Positions 13,569 to 20,117 of a stretch of DNA of 64,000 nt are shown in pieces. The notes under the pieces are model-generated. The model was not told the origin of the DNA, did no database searches, and saw only the letters and a list, made by a program, of their open reading frames with translations. Positions within the stretch are counted from its first letter, which is position 1; each line of letters opens with the position of its first letter. The DNA is from a virus, in IMG/VR virus record IMGVR_UViG_3300020172_001416, positions 1 through 64,000 of that record. The stretch is one strand, 5' to 3'. The position numbers and the translations under genes are program-made.

Positions 13569-14585
13569 ATGATTCAATACGCTGATGTAATCGTAGATTT
13601 ACAAGCAGGTGATACGGGAAAGGGTAAAGTTGCTCACGCACTTGCCAACAATTATGACCTGATGATTCGGTATAACGGTGGAGCAAATGCAGGTCATACC
13701 GTATACCACAATGGACAAAAAGTCGTCACACATCAAGTTCCGATTGGTGTACTGTTTGGTATTCCAAGTATTATTGGACTAGGGTGTGTTGTTAATATTC
13801 CAAAATTAATTGATGAGGTTCGTCAACTAAAATCTCAAGGTATTTATACTGACGGATTGATAATGGTTGACAAACGTGCACATGTCGTATTTGGTTATCA
13901 CATAGAGGAAGATGGTCTTGATTTGAAGATTGGTACAACTCGTCAAGGTATCGGCCCCGCATATCGTGACAAGTATGCACGTAAAGGAACTCGTATAGGT
14001 GACATTAATACATCAATGTACAACGATTTTAGAGTAGTTGACATTTATGATGTACTATATGTGAATCGGGTACCCCGTCGTATTCTCTGTGAAGGAGCTC
14101 AAGGATTTCAGATTGACATCGATTGGGGCGATTATCCTTATGTTACAAGTTCTCATTGTACGGTGGGTTCCGCAATATTAAATGGGATTCAACCACAAAA
14201 ACTTCGTAAAGTCATCGGAATTATGAAGGCATATGAAACATATTCTGGATTTAAGACTACGTTCCAAGACGAGAATGATACCGACCTTCAACGGATTCAG
14301 GAAGTTGGTGGTGAATTCGGTGCCACCACGGGACGTAAGCGTAAGGTTCGGTGGTTAAATTTAGACGGTGTTATCAAAGCAATTAACATCAACGGCGTTA
14401 CTGAGCTTATTATCAATAAGCTGGATATAATGGATGAAGTCGGTGTATTTAAAATGGTTAAAAACGGCAATTTGTGTAAATATGAAACTATGGAAAAGTT
14501 TAAAGCCGAAGTGGAAAGTACTATATATTTGCATACTACGTCGGTACAAAAGATTTTATGGTCTATGACTCCGAACGGAATCTGA
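13569..14585 (+). CDS. short adenylosuccinate synthetase homologue (PurA/PurZ type)
   Basis: 338 residues, versus about 430 for bacterial PurA. Conserved blocks are the P-loop-like GDTGKGK (14-20; PurA has GDEGKGK), NGGANAGHTV, TTRQGIGPAYRDKYAR, CEGAQGFQIDIDWGDYPYVTSS, GIMKAYETYSG and GEFGATTGRKRKVRWLN. The C-terminal nucleotide-binding part of PurA is missing. Phage PurZ enzymes have this shorter length and make the 2-aminoadenine precursor from dGMP. The Glu-to-Thr change and truncation point that way, but the Asp is kept, so PurA activity is not excluded. Expression is probably from the promoter at 13007. Confidence 0.85.
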   Translation: MIQYADVIVDLQAGDTGKGKVAHALANNYDLMIRYNGGANAGHTVYHNGQKVVTHQVPIGVLFGIPSIIGLGCVVNIPKLIDEVRQLKSQGIYTDGLIMVDKRAHVVFGYHIEEDGLDLKIGTTRQGIGPAYRDKYARKGTRIGDINTSMYNDFRVVDIYDVLYVNRVPRRILCEGAQGFQIDIDWGDYPYVTSSHCTVGSAILNGIQPQKLRKVIGIMKAYETYSGFKTTFQDENDTDLQRIQEVGGEFGATTGRKRKVRWLNLDGVIKAININGVTELIINKLDIMDEVGVFKMVKNGNLCKYETMEKFKAEVESTIYLHTTSVQKILWSMTPNGI

Positions 14586-14594
14586 TAATATAAC

Positions 14595-14603
14595 CTATTT
14601 ATA
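14595..14603 (+). promoter_or_regulatory. CTATTTATA motif (putative late promoter element)
   Basis: One of five exact copies of CTATTTATA in the window. This copy lies ten bases after the PurA-type gene and just before a TTGACA promoter. Confidence 0.35.
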
Positions 14604-14611
14604 TAGACCCC

Positions 14612-14640
14612 TTGACAATTGAGCCGGACCGGTATATATT
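14612..14640 (+). promoter_or_regulatory. sigma70-like promoter upstream of HNH/tRNA-Val
   Basis: TTGACA 14612-14617, 17-nt spacer, TATATT 14635-14640, then TAAGG. It is almost the same as the promoter at 1217-1245. Confidence 0.75.
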
Positions 14641-14668
14641 TAAGGTATAGTTCAAGCAGTGATGTTTT

Positions 14669-14708
14669 CAAGTTATACCCACTATTTATAAGTAGAAGGT
14701 CTAACTTG
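14669..14708 (+). promoter_or_regulatory. inverted repeat enclosing CTATTTATA before HNH gene
   Basis: CAAGTTA (14669-14675) pairs with TAACTTG (14702-14708). CTATTTATA (14682-14690) lies inside, 27 bases before the HNH start. It mirrors the arrangement ahead of the other HNH gene. Confidence 0.5.
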
Positions 14709-14716
14709 GAGATTTT

Positions 14717-15139
14717 ATGAAAGGAAAGTGTTTGCAGTGTGAAGTAGAATTTAGTTATTCACCATCACAAAGCACTGGAAAGTATTGTAGTAACGCATGT
14801 CAAGGGTTGTATAAGGTATACAACGATACTATGCCAAAAGTAGAACGTGGAGAAGTAAGACAAACAAATACTTTAAGACGTTATCTAAAAGAAACCAAAG
14901 GATATGTGTGTACAGAATGTGGTATATCGGATACCTACAATGGTAAAGCACTAACACTACAAGTTGACCATATAGACGGCAATTCCGATAATAATTTTCC
15001 AAACAATTTACGTTTATTGTGTCCGAACTGCCATTCTCAAACAGAAACTTGGGTTACAAGAAATAAAAAAACTACAAAAAGAAATAGCTATTTACAAAAG
15101 TATAAGTCTGGTAGATACAAAAACGGACGAGTCGCATAG
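14717..15139 (+). CDS. HNH endonuclease, free-standing homing type
   Basis: 140 residues, ribosome-binding site TTGGAG. An N-terminal zinc module (CLQC...YCSNAC) is followed by the HNH core: CTECGI, LQVDHIDGNSDNN and LLCPNCHSQT, then a basic tail. It shares organisation with the HNH protein at 1542, including a 3' end that enters a tRNA: the last 4 codons and the TAG stop lie inside tRNA-Val, so the stop is supplied by the D arm. It probably targets the tRNA-Val locus of phages lacking it. Confidence 0.9.
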   Translation: MKGKCLQCEVEFSYSPSQSTGKYCSNACQGLYKVYNDTMPKVERGEVRQTNTLRRYLKETKGYVCTECGISDTYNGKALTLQVDHIDGNSDNNFPNNLRLLCPNCHSQTETWVTRNKKTTKRNSYLQKYKSGRYKNGRVA

Positions 15140-15199
15140 TGGCCTAGTGCACCGCTTTTACACAGCGGCTTTTCGGGGGTTCGAATCCCTCCTCGTCCA
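15125..15199 (+). tRNA. tRNA-Val(TAC)
   Basis: Acceptor GGACGAG/CTCGTCC, D stem GCAT/GTGC, anticodon stem CCGCT/AGCGG with loop TTTACAC (anticodon TAC), T loop TTCGAAT, discriminator A15199. The first 15 bases double as coding sequence for the HNH protein C-terminus. Confidence 0.93.
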
Positions 15200-15205
15200 T
15201 AAATT

Positions 15206-15278
15206 GCGGGTGTAACTCAATTGGCAGAGTTCCAGCCTTCCAAGCTGGATGTTGTGGGTTCGAGCCCCATCGCCCGCT
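15206..15278 (+). tRNA. tRNA-Gly(TCC)
   Basis: Acceptor GCGGGTG/CGCCCGC, anticodon stem CCAGC/GCTGG with loop CTTCCAA (anticodon TCC), T loop TTCGAGC, discriminator T15278. Confidence 0.93.
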
Positions 15279-15282
15279 CTTC

Positions 15283-15362
15283 GCTCTTGTGGTGGAATTG
15301 GCAGACACACTGGCTTCAAACTCCAGCGCTACGGCATGAGGGTTCGACTCCCTCCGAGAGCA
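15283..15362 (+). tRNA. tRNA-Leu(CAA)
   Basis: Type II tRNA: acceptor GCTCTTG/CGAGAGC, D arm GTG/CAC, anticodon loop TTCAAAC (anticodon CAA) on stem CTGGC/TCCAG with one C-T mismatch next to the loop, T loop TTCGACT, discriminator A15362. It is uninterrupted, in contrast to the intron-bearing tRNA-Leu(TAA). Confidence 0.88.
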
Positions 15363-15368
15363 TAGGAC

Positions 15369-15397
15369 TTGACAAATAGAAGTAGATGTATTAGTAT
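15369..15397 (+). promoter_or_regulatory. sigma70-like promoter for tRNA-Glu and downstream
   Basis: TTGACA 15369-15374, 17-nt spacer, TAGTAT 15392-15397. Confidence 0.62.
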
Positions 15398-15407
15398 TAA
15401 TTCATAC

Positions 15408-15432
15408 GCCGCGTTCGTCTATCGGCTAGAAT
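15408..15432 (+). pseudogene. tRNA-Glu 5'-fragment remnant
   Basis: The segment GCCGCGTTCGTCTATCGG (15408-15425) repeats the acceptor and D-arm start of tRNA-Glu, which begins 27 bases later. It stops before any anticodon arm. It is probably the scar of a tandem duplication or of recombination at the tRNA. Confidence 0.65.
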
Positions 15433-15434
15433 AT

Positions 15435-15506
15435 GCCGCCATCGTCTATCGGCTAGGACAATGCCCTTTCAAGGCATGAAGAGGGGTTCGATTCCCCTTG
15501 GCGGTA
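15435..15506 (+). tRNA. tRNA-Glu(TTC)
   Basis: Acceptor GCCGCCA/TGGCGGT (terminal G.U), anticodon stem ATGCC/GGCAT with loop CTTTCAA (anticodon TTC), T stem GGGG/CCCC around TTCGATT, discriminator A15506. Confidence 0.92.
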
Positions 15507-15527
15507 TGAACGTTCAAGGAGTTACAT

Positions 15528-15620
15528 ATGCCACATCCAAAAAAATGCGGTAAGGGTCGTCGTAAGATTGGCTCAAAGAAACGAAACAATCGTTGGAAAA
15601 ACAGAAAACGTAAGCATTAG
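15528..15620 (+). CDS. very small, highly basic protein
   Basis: 30 residues with about half Lys or Arg (MPHPKKCGKGRRKIGSKK then NNRWKNRKRKH), behind AAGGAG. It lies between tRNA-Glu and a terminator. The composition resembles tiny ribosome-associated or nucleic-acid-binding peptides, such as L41- or mS38-like tails, and would fit the translation-related neighbourhood. No family can be assigned. Confidence 0.6.
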   Translation: MPHPKKCGKGRRKIGSKKRNNRWKNRKRKH

Positions 15621-15701
15621 TTCTATCCGAGGCCGTTTCCCTACCTTTCACCTCGTAAATAGCCTTCGGGCGAATGGAAAGACTTTAAAATGATAGGGCG
15701 G

Positions 15702-15733
15702 GTTCTATTGACGTTAAGAATAGACGCTTTTTT
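15702..15733 (+). terminator. intrinsic terminator before tRNA-Gln region
   Basis: TCTATT (about 15704) pairs with AATAGA (about 15719), followed by CGC and six T residues (15728-15733). The preceding 80 bases hold a GCC-TTCG-GGC hairpin and no gene. Confidence 0.6.
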
Positions 15734-15847
15734 GCTCGTTTAGCGCATGGATAAACAAGCAGGCGGTTGGGGAAGCTTGACGAAGTGGTGTGTCCGCCTA
15801 TATATTGTTGACAAGAAAGCTGATATCTTTCAACACATCCCCCGTAT

Positions 15848-15918
15848 TGCCCTCTCGTTCAATGGCAGGACTGCGGACTTTGGATCCGCTAATCGTGGTT
15901 CGAATCCACGGGGGGCAA
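15848..15918 (+). tRNA. tRNA-Gln(TTG)
   Basis: Acceptor TGCCCTC/GGGGGCA (U1-A72 as in many Gln tRNAs), anticodon stem GCGGA/TCCGC with loop CTTTGGA (anticodon TTG), T stem CGTGG/CCACG around TTCGAAT, discriminator A15918. Open frames crossing this gene on the + strand are not real genes. Confidence 0.92.
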
Positions 15919-15958
15919 CTCGAAGTAGGTTACATTAACTTTTTATGGAGCGTACACA

Positions 15959-16147
15959 ATGTACAAGTTCATTCTCGCAGTCGCAGTAATCAGTCTTTCA
16001 GCATGTGCAGCAAAGGAAACACAAGGCGAAGTTGCAGCAGATAGCACTGCCGCACCGATTGTAATTACCGATTCGACTGCAAAGCTTGACACCGATTCAA
16101 TCAAGTCAGCAGAAGTAAAGCCAGCAGAAGGCGAAGCAGCTAAGTAA
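15959..16147 (+). CDS. small lipoprotein
   Basis: 62 residues. The signal peptide (MYKFILAVAVISLSAC) ends in lipobox LSAC with Cys near residue 16. The mature part is acidic, Ala/Thr/Asp/Glu-rich and probably disordered, ending EGEAAK. This layout suits an outer spanin or a small surface lipoprotein. No inner-membrane partner lies next to it, so a spanin role is only a possibility. Confidence 0.72.
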   Translation: MYKFILAVAVISLSACAAKETQGEVAADSTAAPIVITDSTAKLDTDSIKSAEVKPAEGEAAK

Positions 16148-16231
16148 TTTTTTAAGGTTTCCCACGGCGAATCTAGAAAACGGGGAAATTAAAATGGGAC
16201 ATACTCTTGAACGCCGGTCCCTACCTTTTTT

Positions 16232-16302
16232 GCGGTTCTAGTGTAATAGATAGCACGGTAGGCGTCCAGCTTACAGGTCCGGTGCAACTCCGTGGAACCG
16301 CT
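16232..16302 (+). tRNA. tRNA-like gene, apparent anticodon TCC, aberrant loop
   Basis: Acceptor GCGGTTC/GAACCGC and D stem GTG/CAC are perfect. The anticodon stem GTAGG/CTTAC closes loop CGTCCAG, giving anticodon TCC (Gly) but G instead of the universal U33. The T loop is TGCAACT (G where T55 is expected) and the T stem has one mismatch. It may be a degenerate tRNA-Gly or a tRNA-like RNA not used in decoding. A terminator follows directly. Confidence 0.5.
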
Positions 16303-16306
16303 CTTC

Positions 16307-16341
16307 AAGGGGATTCTGTCGTTAGATGGAGTCCCCTTTTT
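16307..16341 (+). terminator. intrinsic terminator after tRNA-like gene
   Basis: AAGGGGA (16307-16313) pairs with TCCCCTT (about 16332-16338), running into a T tract. Confidence 0.75.
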
Positions 16342-16359
16342 ACCTAAAAGGAGGTTATT

Positions 16360-16491
16360 ATGCATCCGAACGAATTAAATGTATTAGTACAAACAGAAGA
16401 TTTTATGAAGGAAGCTGAAGCACTTGGTCAACGCTATGTAGATGCGTTGAAGGAACAAATTTCCCGTCAAAAGGAAGGAAAACGGAAGTAA
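16360..16491 (+). CDS. small hypothetical protein
   Basis: 43 residues (MHPNELNVLVQTEDFMKE... ending EGKRK) with strong AGGAGG eight to thirteen bases upstream. It is predicted to be one long amphipathic helix with a basic C-terminus. It lies between a terminator and the peptidase gene. The family is not recognised. Confidence 0.6.
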   Translation: MHPNELNVLVQTEDFMKEAEALGQRYVDALKEQISRQKEGKRK

Positions 16492-16537
16492 ACCTTATAT
16501 ATTTGATATTTAAATATACGTCTATTGTGGAGCGGTT

Positions 16538-16984
16538 ATGGAGAAACCAACGAAATACGTAAAAGCAACGTTGACAAATAGTTGTGTCCCTGCGTGTCTC
16601 GCTATGGTCACAGGCAAAACTCTCCAACGAGTCATCAAAGAAATATACGAACATTGGGAAAATGAAGGTCGATATCAAGGCGTAGAAGATGGTATCGTTG
16701 ACCAGTACCTATCAAAAAATGGATATGCAATACAACGAATCAGTCACGAATACGAACCTAATAAGTTGTTAATTCCGAAGTGGCCCGTCAACCCATTCGC
16801 TCCAATTCACATAGTAGATGTATGGTCAAGCAATCCGCCTGGAATGCATGCAGTTGTGATGTTAAAAGACGGAACAGTATACGACCCATCTAATAGACGA
16901 ATTAAAGATATCTCAATGTATCAACGAGTGTTCGGCATAACAGGAATATGGAAGGTAACTGACAAAGTATTTGATGTAAAATAG
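16538..16984 (+). CDS. papain-like (C39-type) cysteine peptidase-like protein
   Basis: 148 residues. NSCVPACLAMVTG (about 14-26) gives a catalytic-type Cys at the start of a helix. GMHAVVMLKDGTVYDPS (about 107-123) supplies the His and Asp expected of C39/papain-fold peptidases. There is no transport domain or signal peptide. The role could be cleavage of a phage or host protein. Its stop codon shares a base with the first nucleotide of the tmRNA gene. Confidence 0.68.
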   Translation: MEKPTKYVKATLTNSCVPACLAMVTGKTLQRVIKEIYEHWENEGRYQGVEDGIVDQYLSKNGYAIQRISHEYEPNKLLIPKWPVNPFAPIHIVDVWSSNPPGMHAVVMLKDGTVYDPSNRRIKDISMYQRVFGITGIWKVTDKVFDVK

Positions 16985-17317
16985 GGCCTGACCGGTTTCG
17001 ACGGGATGTAGAGGCTTAAATCTTGTACCCAGTTTGGTAAGACTGGTAAAACAGACCGAAATTTTCAACTGGCAATCAATTAGCCCTCGCTGCGTAAGCA
17101 GCCTGACGAAGTAATCTGACCCACATAGGGTTACTATCGTTCATAGATGTGGTGTAGTGTTGGTGACGGCTGGTAACTAACATCAAACGGAACGTAGCCT
17201 AAGTCAACCTTACGTTTGTTCTTTGTCGAGAGGGGGACGAAAATATACAAAGAACTACGTACATAAAAGTTTAGGAAGAAGCAGTCTCGGACCAGGGTTC
17301 GACTCCCTGCAGGTCCA
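16984..17317 (+). ncRNA. ssrA: transfer-messenger RNA (tmRNA)
   Basis: The 5' end GGGCCTGACCGGTTTCGACG matches the conserved tmRNA start and pairs with 3' CAGGTCC, with G3.U70 alanine identity. The 3' end has T arm CAGGG-TTCGACT-CCCTG and discriminator A. A tag-reading frame ends in codons for N-Q-L-A-L-A-A then TAA (near 17076-17099), like the ALAA ending of bacterial ssrA tags; the resume codon is unclear. Pseudoknot-type helices follow. tmRNA rescues stalled ribosomes and tags nascent chains for proteolysis. No CCA is encoded. No SmpB gene is visible here, so host SmpB would be used. Confidence 0.93.
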
Positions 17318-17356
17318 CTCTAATAGTTACGAATCACAATTTTTTTGGAGTAGCCT

Positions 17357-17644
17357 ATGTACAAAAAAATTCTTGGACAGATTCGTAAACTTTTTTTCAA
17401 GGAAGAGCGATATGATACGTCACTTCGTCGGCAATGTATCCTTGAAGAATATAAAGTTATATTTGAACAAGTAAGAAATGCTAACGACTTGACAAAGCTT
17501 TTGGAAGCACGTAAACTTATAAGAGACTTCCAACAAGGTATAATAGATGTTGGGGAAGATTCGTGGTCACGCCCCTATCTGATGGACTTACATCGGGTAT
17601 GGACAATCAAGTACAAATACTGGAAACGTCACAGAGGTAGATAA
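17357..17644 (+). CDS. hypothetical helical basic protein
   Basis: 95 residues, start 17357 behind TGGAG. It is mostly charged amphipathic helices (ILEEYKVIFEQVRNANDLTKLLEARKLI) with a basic, aromatic C-terminus (WTIKYKYWKRHRGR). It begins a three-gene overlapping set (TAATG overlap with the next gene). An open frame starting at 17223 inside the tmRNA is spurious. The function is unknown. Confidence 0.68.
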   Translation: MYKKILGQIRKLFFKEERYDTSLRRQCILEEYKVIFEQVRNANDLTKLLEARKLIRDFQQGIIDVGEDSWSRPYLMDLHRVWTIKYKYWKRHRGR

Positions 17645-18015
17645 TGCTAAAGAAAAAGGTTACAAAGTTCACAGGCGGTAAGTTACACGTAATGGAACGT
17701 AAAGCTCTGGTATGTCAGGGATGTAATCTTGTTACTGTGTCGGTGGCAAGCGATATTAGAGCAGTTACCTGTGCATATTGTGTACAGAAACAAGTCGCTC
17801 CGCCAGAAGGTATTAAACCCAAGTCAGTCGGTGAAAAGTTTCCCCGTGGTTGGGCATTGAAGGCTCGGTACGTTCATACAGACGGTCGAGTATTTATAAA
17901 GGGAAAGGACACCGGGGAAATAGTTACCCCAGAAGCTCCTAAACCCAAGAAAGAAAAAAAAGTTACAACAAAGAAGAAGGTAGTAAAAAAGAAGAGTCCT
18001 AAGCGGAGAAAGTGA
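17644..18015 (+). CDS. zinc-ribbon protein with long basic tail
   Basis: 123 residues. CQGC (about 24-27) and CAYC (about 43-46) form a zinc ribbon. A middle segment (FPRGWALKARYVHTDGRVFIKGKDTGE) reads as a small beta domain. The last 30 residues are almost all Lys/Pro/Arg. This suggests a nucleic-acid-binding structural or regulatory protein of the T4-like group. It overlaps its neighbours at both ends. Confidence 0.7.
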   Translation: MLKKKVTKFTGGKLHVMERKALVCQGCNLVTVSVASDIRAVTCAYCVQKQVAPPEGIKPKSVGEKFPRGWALKARYVHTDGRVFIKGKDTGEIVTPEAPKPKKEKKVTTKKKVVKKKSPKRRK

Positions 18016-18329
18016 TGTTAAAATTACCAACCAAGTCGTTTCCCGTCATTCAACAATTTTTAAAGGACAACGAGATTTTGGTATATCGCTACATGGTATT
18101 GAGTATTTCCAGCGCGATAAAGAACAATAAGGACAAGACAGAATTGTTCTCATTTGGCGGAAACAATGAAAACGTAGCGATGGTTCGTAAAGCGGATTAT
18201 GCAAAGGTTATTGAAGATGCGATTGGGCATTTCTCGAAAGCAGAAGAATATGAATACGCCGCATTCGCACGTGATTTGTTAAAGAAGTGGAAGATTGAAC
18301 AAGTAATAAACGAAAAACCTACGGAGTAG
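18015..18329 (+). CDS. hypothetical protein, conserved-phage type
   Basis: 104 residues. ATG 18015 is preferred to GTG 18012 because GGAG lies seven bases upstream. It is a soluble, alpha-helical protein (FPVIQQFLKDNEILVYRYMVL; AKVIEDAIGHFSKAEEYEYAAFARDLLKKW). No motif suggests an enzyme. It overlaps the zinc-ribbon gene and is two bases from the HNH gene, so it is part of the same transcript. Confidence 0.68.
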   Translation: MLKLPTKSFPVIQQFLKDNEILVYRYMVLSISSAIKNNKDKTELFSFGGNNENVAMVRKADYAKVIEDAIGHFSKAEEYEYAAFARDLLKKWKIEQVINEKPTE

Positions 18330-18331
18330 TT

Positions 18332-18847
18332 ATGGGATTTGAATCTGCGCGATGCGTAGTTCTAAATGCCACATACGAACCGATTACAATTGTATCATCC
18401 AAACGAGCACTCATTCTTTATCTTGAAGGTAAAGCACTGATTGTCGAAGAACATCCAGAGTTGGTGGTGCGGTCACCGAGTCAGACGTTTCCTGTTCCTA
18501 CGAGCATTGTGTTAAAGCAATTCGTAAAGGGTCGTATGGTATTTCGGACTAAAGCACTATTGACACAACGAAATCTATTTATTCGTGACCAGTACACTTG
18601 CCAGTACTGCGGTCGAAATAAGCAACAAATGCGGTCTGCCGAATTCTTGACCCGTGACCACGTACTCCCGCGTCACATCGGTGGTCGGGATATTTGGGAA
18701 AACGTAGTCACGTGCTGTAATTCGTGCAATAACAAGAAGGCATATCATCTATTAGAAGATATTAATATGACCCTCTTGAAAATTCCGACAGCACCTACTA
18801 TATTTGAATTGTGGACTAGGCAACAGAAACGCCAATATCAAAATTAA
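18332..18847 (+). CDS. HNH endonuclease (McrA-like bacterial family)
   Basis: 171 residues. The first 80 residues form a family-typical N-terminal domain (VLNATYEPITIVSSKRAL). The HNH motif follows: CQYCG (about 91-95), LTRDHVLPRHIGG (about 107-119) with the catalytic His, NVVTCCNSCNNKK (about 126-138). This differs from the two tRNA-linked HNH proteins and belongs to a widespread non-homing HNH family. It could process DNA ends or degrade host DNA. Confidence 0.88.
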   Translation: MGFESARCVVLNATYEPITIVSSKRALILYLEGKALIVEEHPELVVRSPSQTFPVPTSIVLKQFVKGRMVFRTKALLTQRNLFIRDQYTCQYCGRNKQQMRSAEFLTRDHVLPRHIGGRDIWENVVTCCNSCNNKKAYHLLEDINMTLLKIPTAPTIFELWTRQQKRQYQN

Positions 18848-18862
18848 ACAAGGATACACACA

Positions 18863-19486
18863 ATGGTTACGGAAGAACAGCTCGCAGAAAAGTACGAAAA
18901 GTTTATGGAGTATATCAAGGCTGATTCCCGTGCGGAAAAGCTCTTGGTAATGTATGAAGATTTTAACGGTGAGTTGTCAACCGCTCCCGCTTCTGGTAAG
19001 ACGTATTTCCATAATGCGTTTCCCGGCGGATATCTTGACCACGTACTTCGAGTTACGGAAACAGCGCTACATCTCTCTTCCGTATACAAGAAGATTGGTG
19101 GTGATGTAGACTTCACCAAGCAGGAACTTATTTTCGCCGCAATCCATCACGATTTGGGTAAGCTTGGAAATCCCAACGAAGGTCCGTACTATGTTGACCA
19201 AGATTCTGATTGGCATCGGAAACGCGGTGAACTCTACAAGCAGAATGATAATCTTCAATATATGAAGGTTCCCGACCGCGCATTGTTCCTCTTGCAAAAG
19301 TATGGAATTGAAATCACACAAAAGGAATGGTTGGGTATTAAGTTATCTGACGGATTATATGATGATGGTTCAAAAGCATACTTAGTCAACTACGCCCCGT
19401 ACGCGATGAAAACGAATCTTCCACGTATTATTCATTGGGCTGACCATATGTCCAGTCAATGTGAAAACGATAATTCACGATTCTAA
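18863..19486 (+). CDS. HD-domain phosphohydrolase
   Basis: 207 residues. Metal ligands are H60 (GGYLDHVLRV), H95-H96-D97 (AIHHDLGK) and a distal Asp in IHWADHMSS (about 191). The YhaM-like spacing and HHDLGK motif suggest a nuclease or nucleotide phosphohydrolase. Similar HD proteins occur in T4-like phages. It is larger than, and unlike, the compact DatZ dATPase of aminoadenine phages, so it should not be taken as evidence for that pathway. A strong hairpin follows the gene. Confidence 0.82.
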   Translation: MVTEEQLAEKYEKFMEYIKADSRAEKLLVMYEDFNGELSTAPASGKTYFHNAFPGGYLDHVLRVTETALHLSSVYKKIGGDVDFTKQELIFAAIHHDLGKLGNPNEGPYYVDQDSDWHRKRGELYKQNDNLQYMKVPDRALFLLQKYGIEITQKEWLGIKLSDGLYDDGSKAYLVNYAPYAMKTNLPRIIHWADHMSSQCENDNSRF

Positions 19487-19498
19487 AAATTAACATAT

Positions 19499-19540
19499 AA
19501 TATAACCGTTCAAAATGACTTGGACGGTTATATTTATATT
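19499..19540 (+). terminator. hairpin terminator after HD hydrolase
   Basis: A 13-bp stem, AATATAACCGTTC (19499-19511) with GGACGGTTATATT (19522-19534), one wobble, then an AT-rich tract. Confidence 0.65.
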
Positions 19541-19543
19541 AGA

Positions 19544-19596
19544 CCTGCGCACAATGCGGGGTCAATAAACCGTACCGCTCAATAGTGAGGGTACAT
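19544..19596 (+). promoter_or_regulatory. structured leader of the Hsp20 gene
   Basis: Two consecutive hairpins precede the ribosome-binding site: GACC/GGTC with inner CGC/GCG (about 19542-19564), and GTACC/GGTAC (about 19572-19593) with inner CTC/GAG. This could be an RNA thermometer, as common for hsp20 genes, although the GGAGGT itself is not visibly paired. Confidence 0.35.
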
Positions 19597-19614
19597 AACA
19601 TTGGAGGTCATTTT

Positions 19615-20094
19615 ATGACTCATTTAGTATTTCGCCCATTCGGGTCAACGGTTTTGAACAATCGGGACAACTTCATCAGCACGTTTGACAAGATGTTTGA
19701 TGAATTCGCTCGGAGAGATTTCCCCGAACTCTTTCAACATTTTGGGGCAGAACCTTTTGGAAAGTCTGCATATCCAAAGGTCAATGTTATTACGAACGAC
19801 GAAGCTGTAGTTATTGAAGCGGAACTCGCTGGTTACAAAAAGGATGAAATTGATATTGAAGTCAAGGAAGGCGTCTTGACTATTTCAGGTGGTGCATCAC
19901 AATTGAACGAGCAAACTGATAAATCCGTTTATCTGCTTCGTGAACTCAAGCGTAGTTCGTTCAGTCGTTCATTTAAGCTCGGTGACCAATTGGATGCCTC
20001 AGCAGTCGGTGCAAAGTTTGATAATGGGTTATTGACAATTACTATCCAAAAATTGACAAAGGAGCCAGAAAGTACAAAGGTTACAATTAAGTAA
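19615..20094 (+). CDS. small heat-shock protein Hsp20
   Basis: 159 residues. The start at 19615 is chosen for GGAGGT upstream; an earlier frame start lies in the structured leader. A short N-terminal region is followed by the alpha-crystallin domain (about 55-145): YPKVNVITNDEAVVIEAELAG, GYKKDEIDIEVKEGVLTISG and a conserved AKFDNGLLTITI with the GLL signature. Hsp20 holdases are frequent in T4-like cyanophages and related marine phages, where they may protect capsid assembly. Confidence 0.93.
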   Translation: MTHLVFRPFGSTVLNNRDNFISTFDKMFDEFARRDFPELFQHFGAEPFGKSAYPKVNVITNDEAVVIEAELAGYKKDEIDIEVKEGVLTISGGASQLNEQTDKSVYLLRELKRSSFSRSFKLGDQLDASAVGAKFDNGLLTITIQKLTKEPESTKVTIK

Positions 20095-20117
20095 TTCACC
20101 ATCAACCGGAGGTATGT

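Noticed and set aside
15811-15840. TTGACA promoter before tRNA-Gln
   Set aside because: TTGACA is present, but no -10-like hexamer occurs at 16-19 bases.
15747-16044. Two + strand ORFs over tRNA-Gln
   Set aside because: They run through the tRNA gene and the start of the lipoprotein gene and have no ribosome-binding sites.
17223-17474. ORF overlapping the tmRNA 3' half
   Set aside because: It lies within conserved tmRNA sequence and crosses into the next gene in another frame; no ribosome-binding site.
18863-19486. DatZ (dATPase) supporting an aminoadenine pathway
   Set aside because: Metal-site motif and length match a YhaM-like HD family better than the compact DatZ type.
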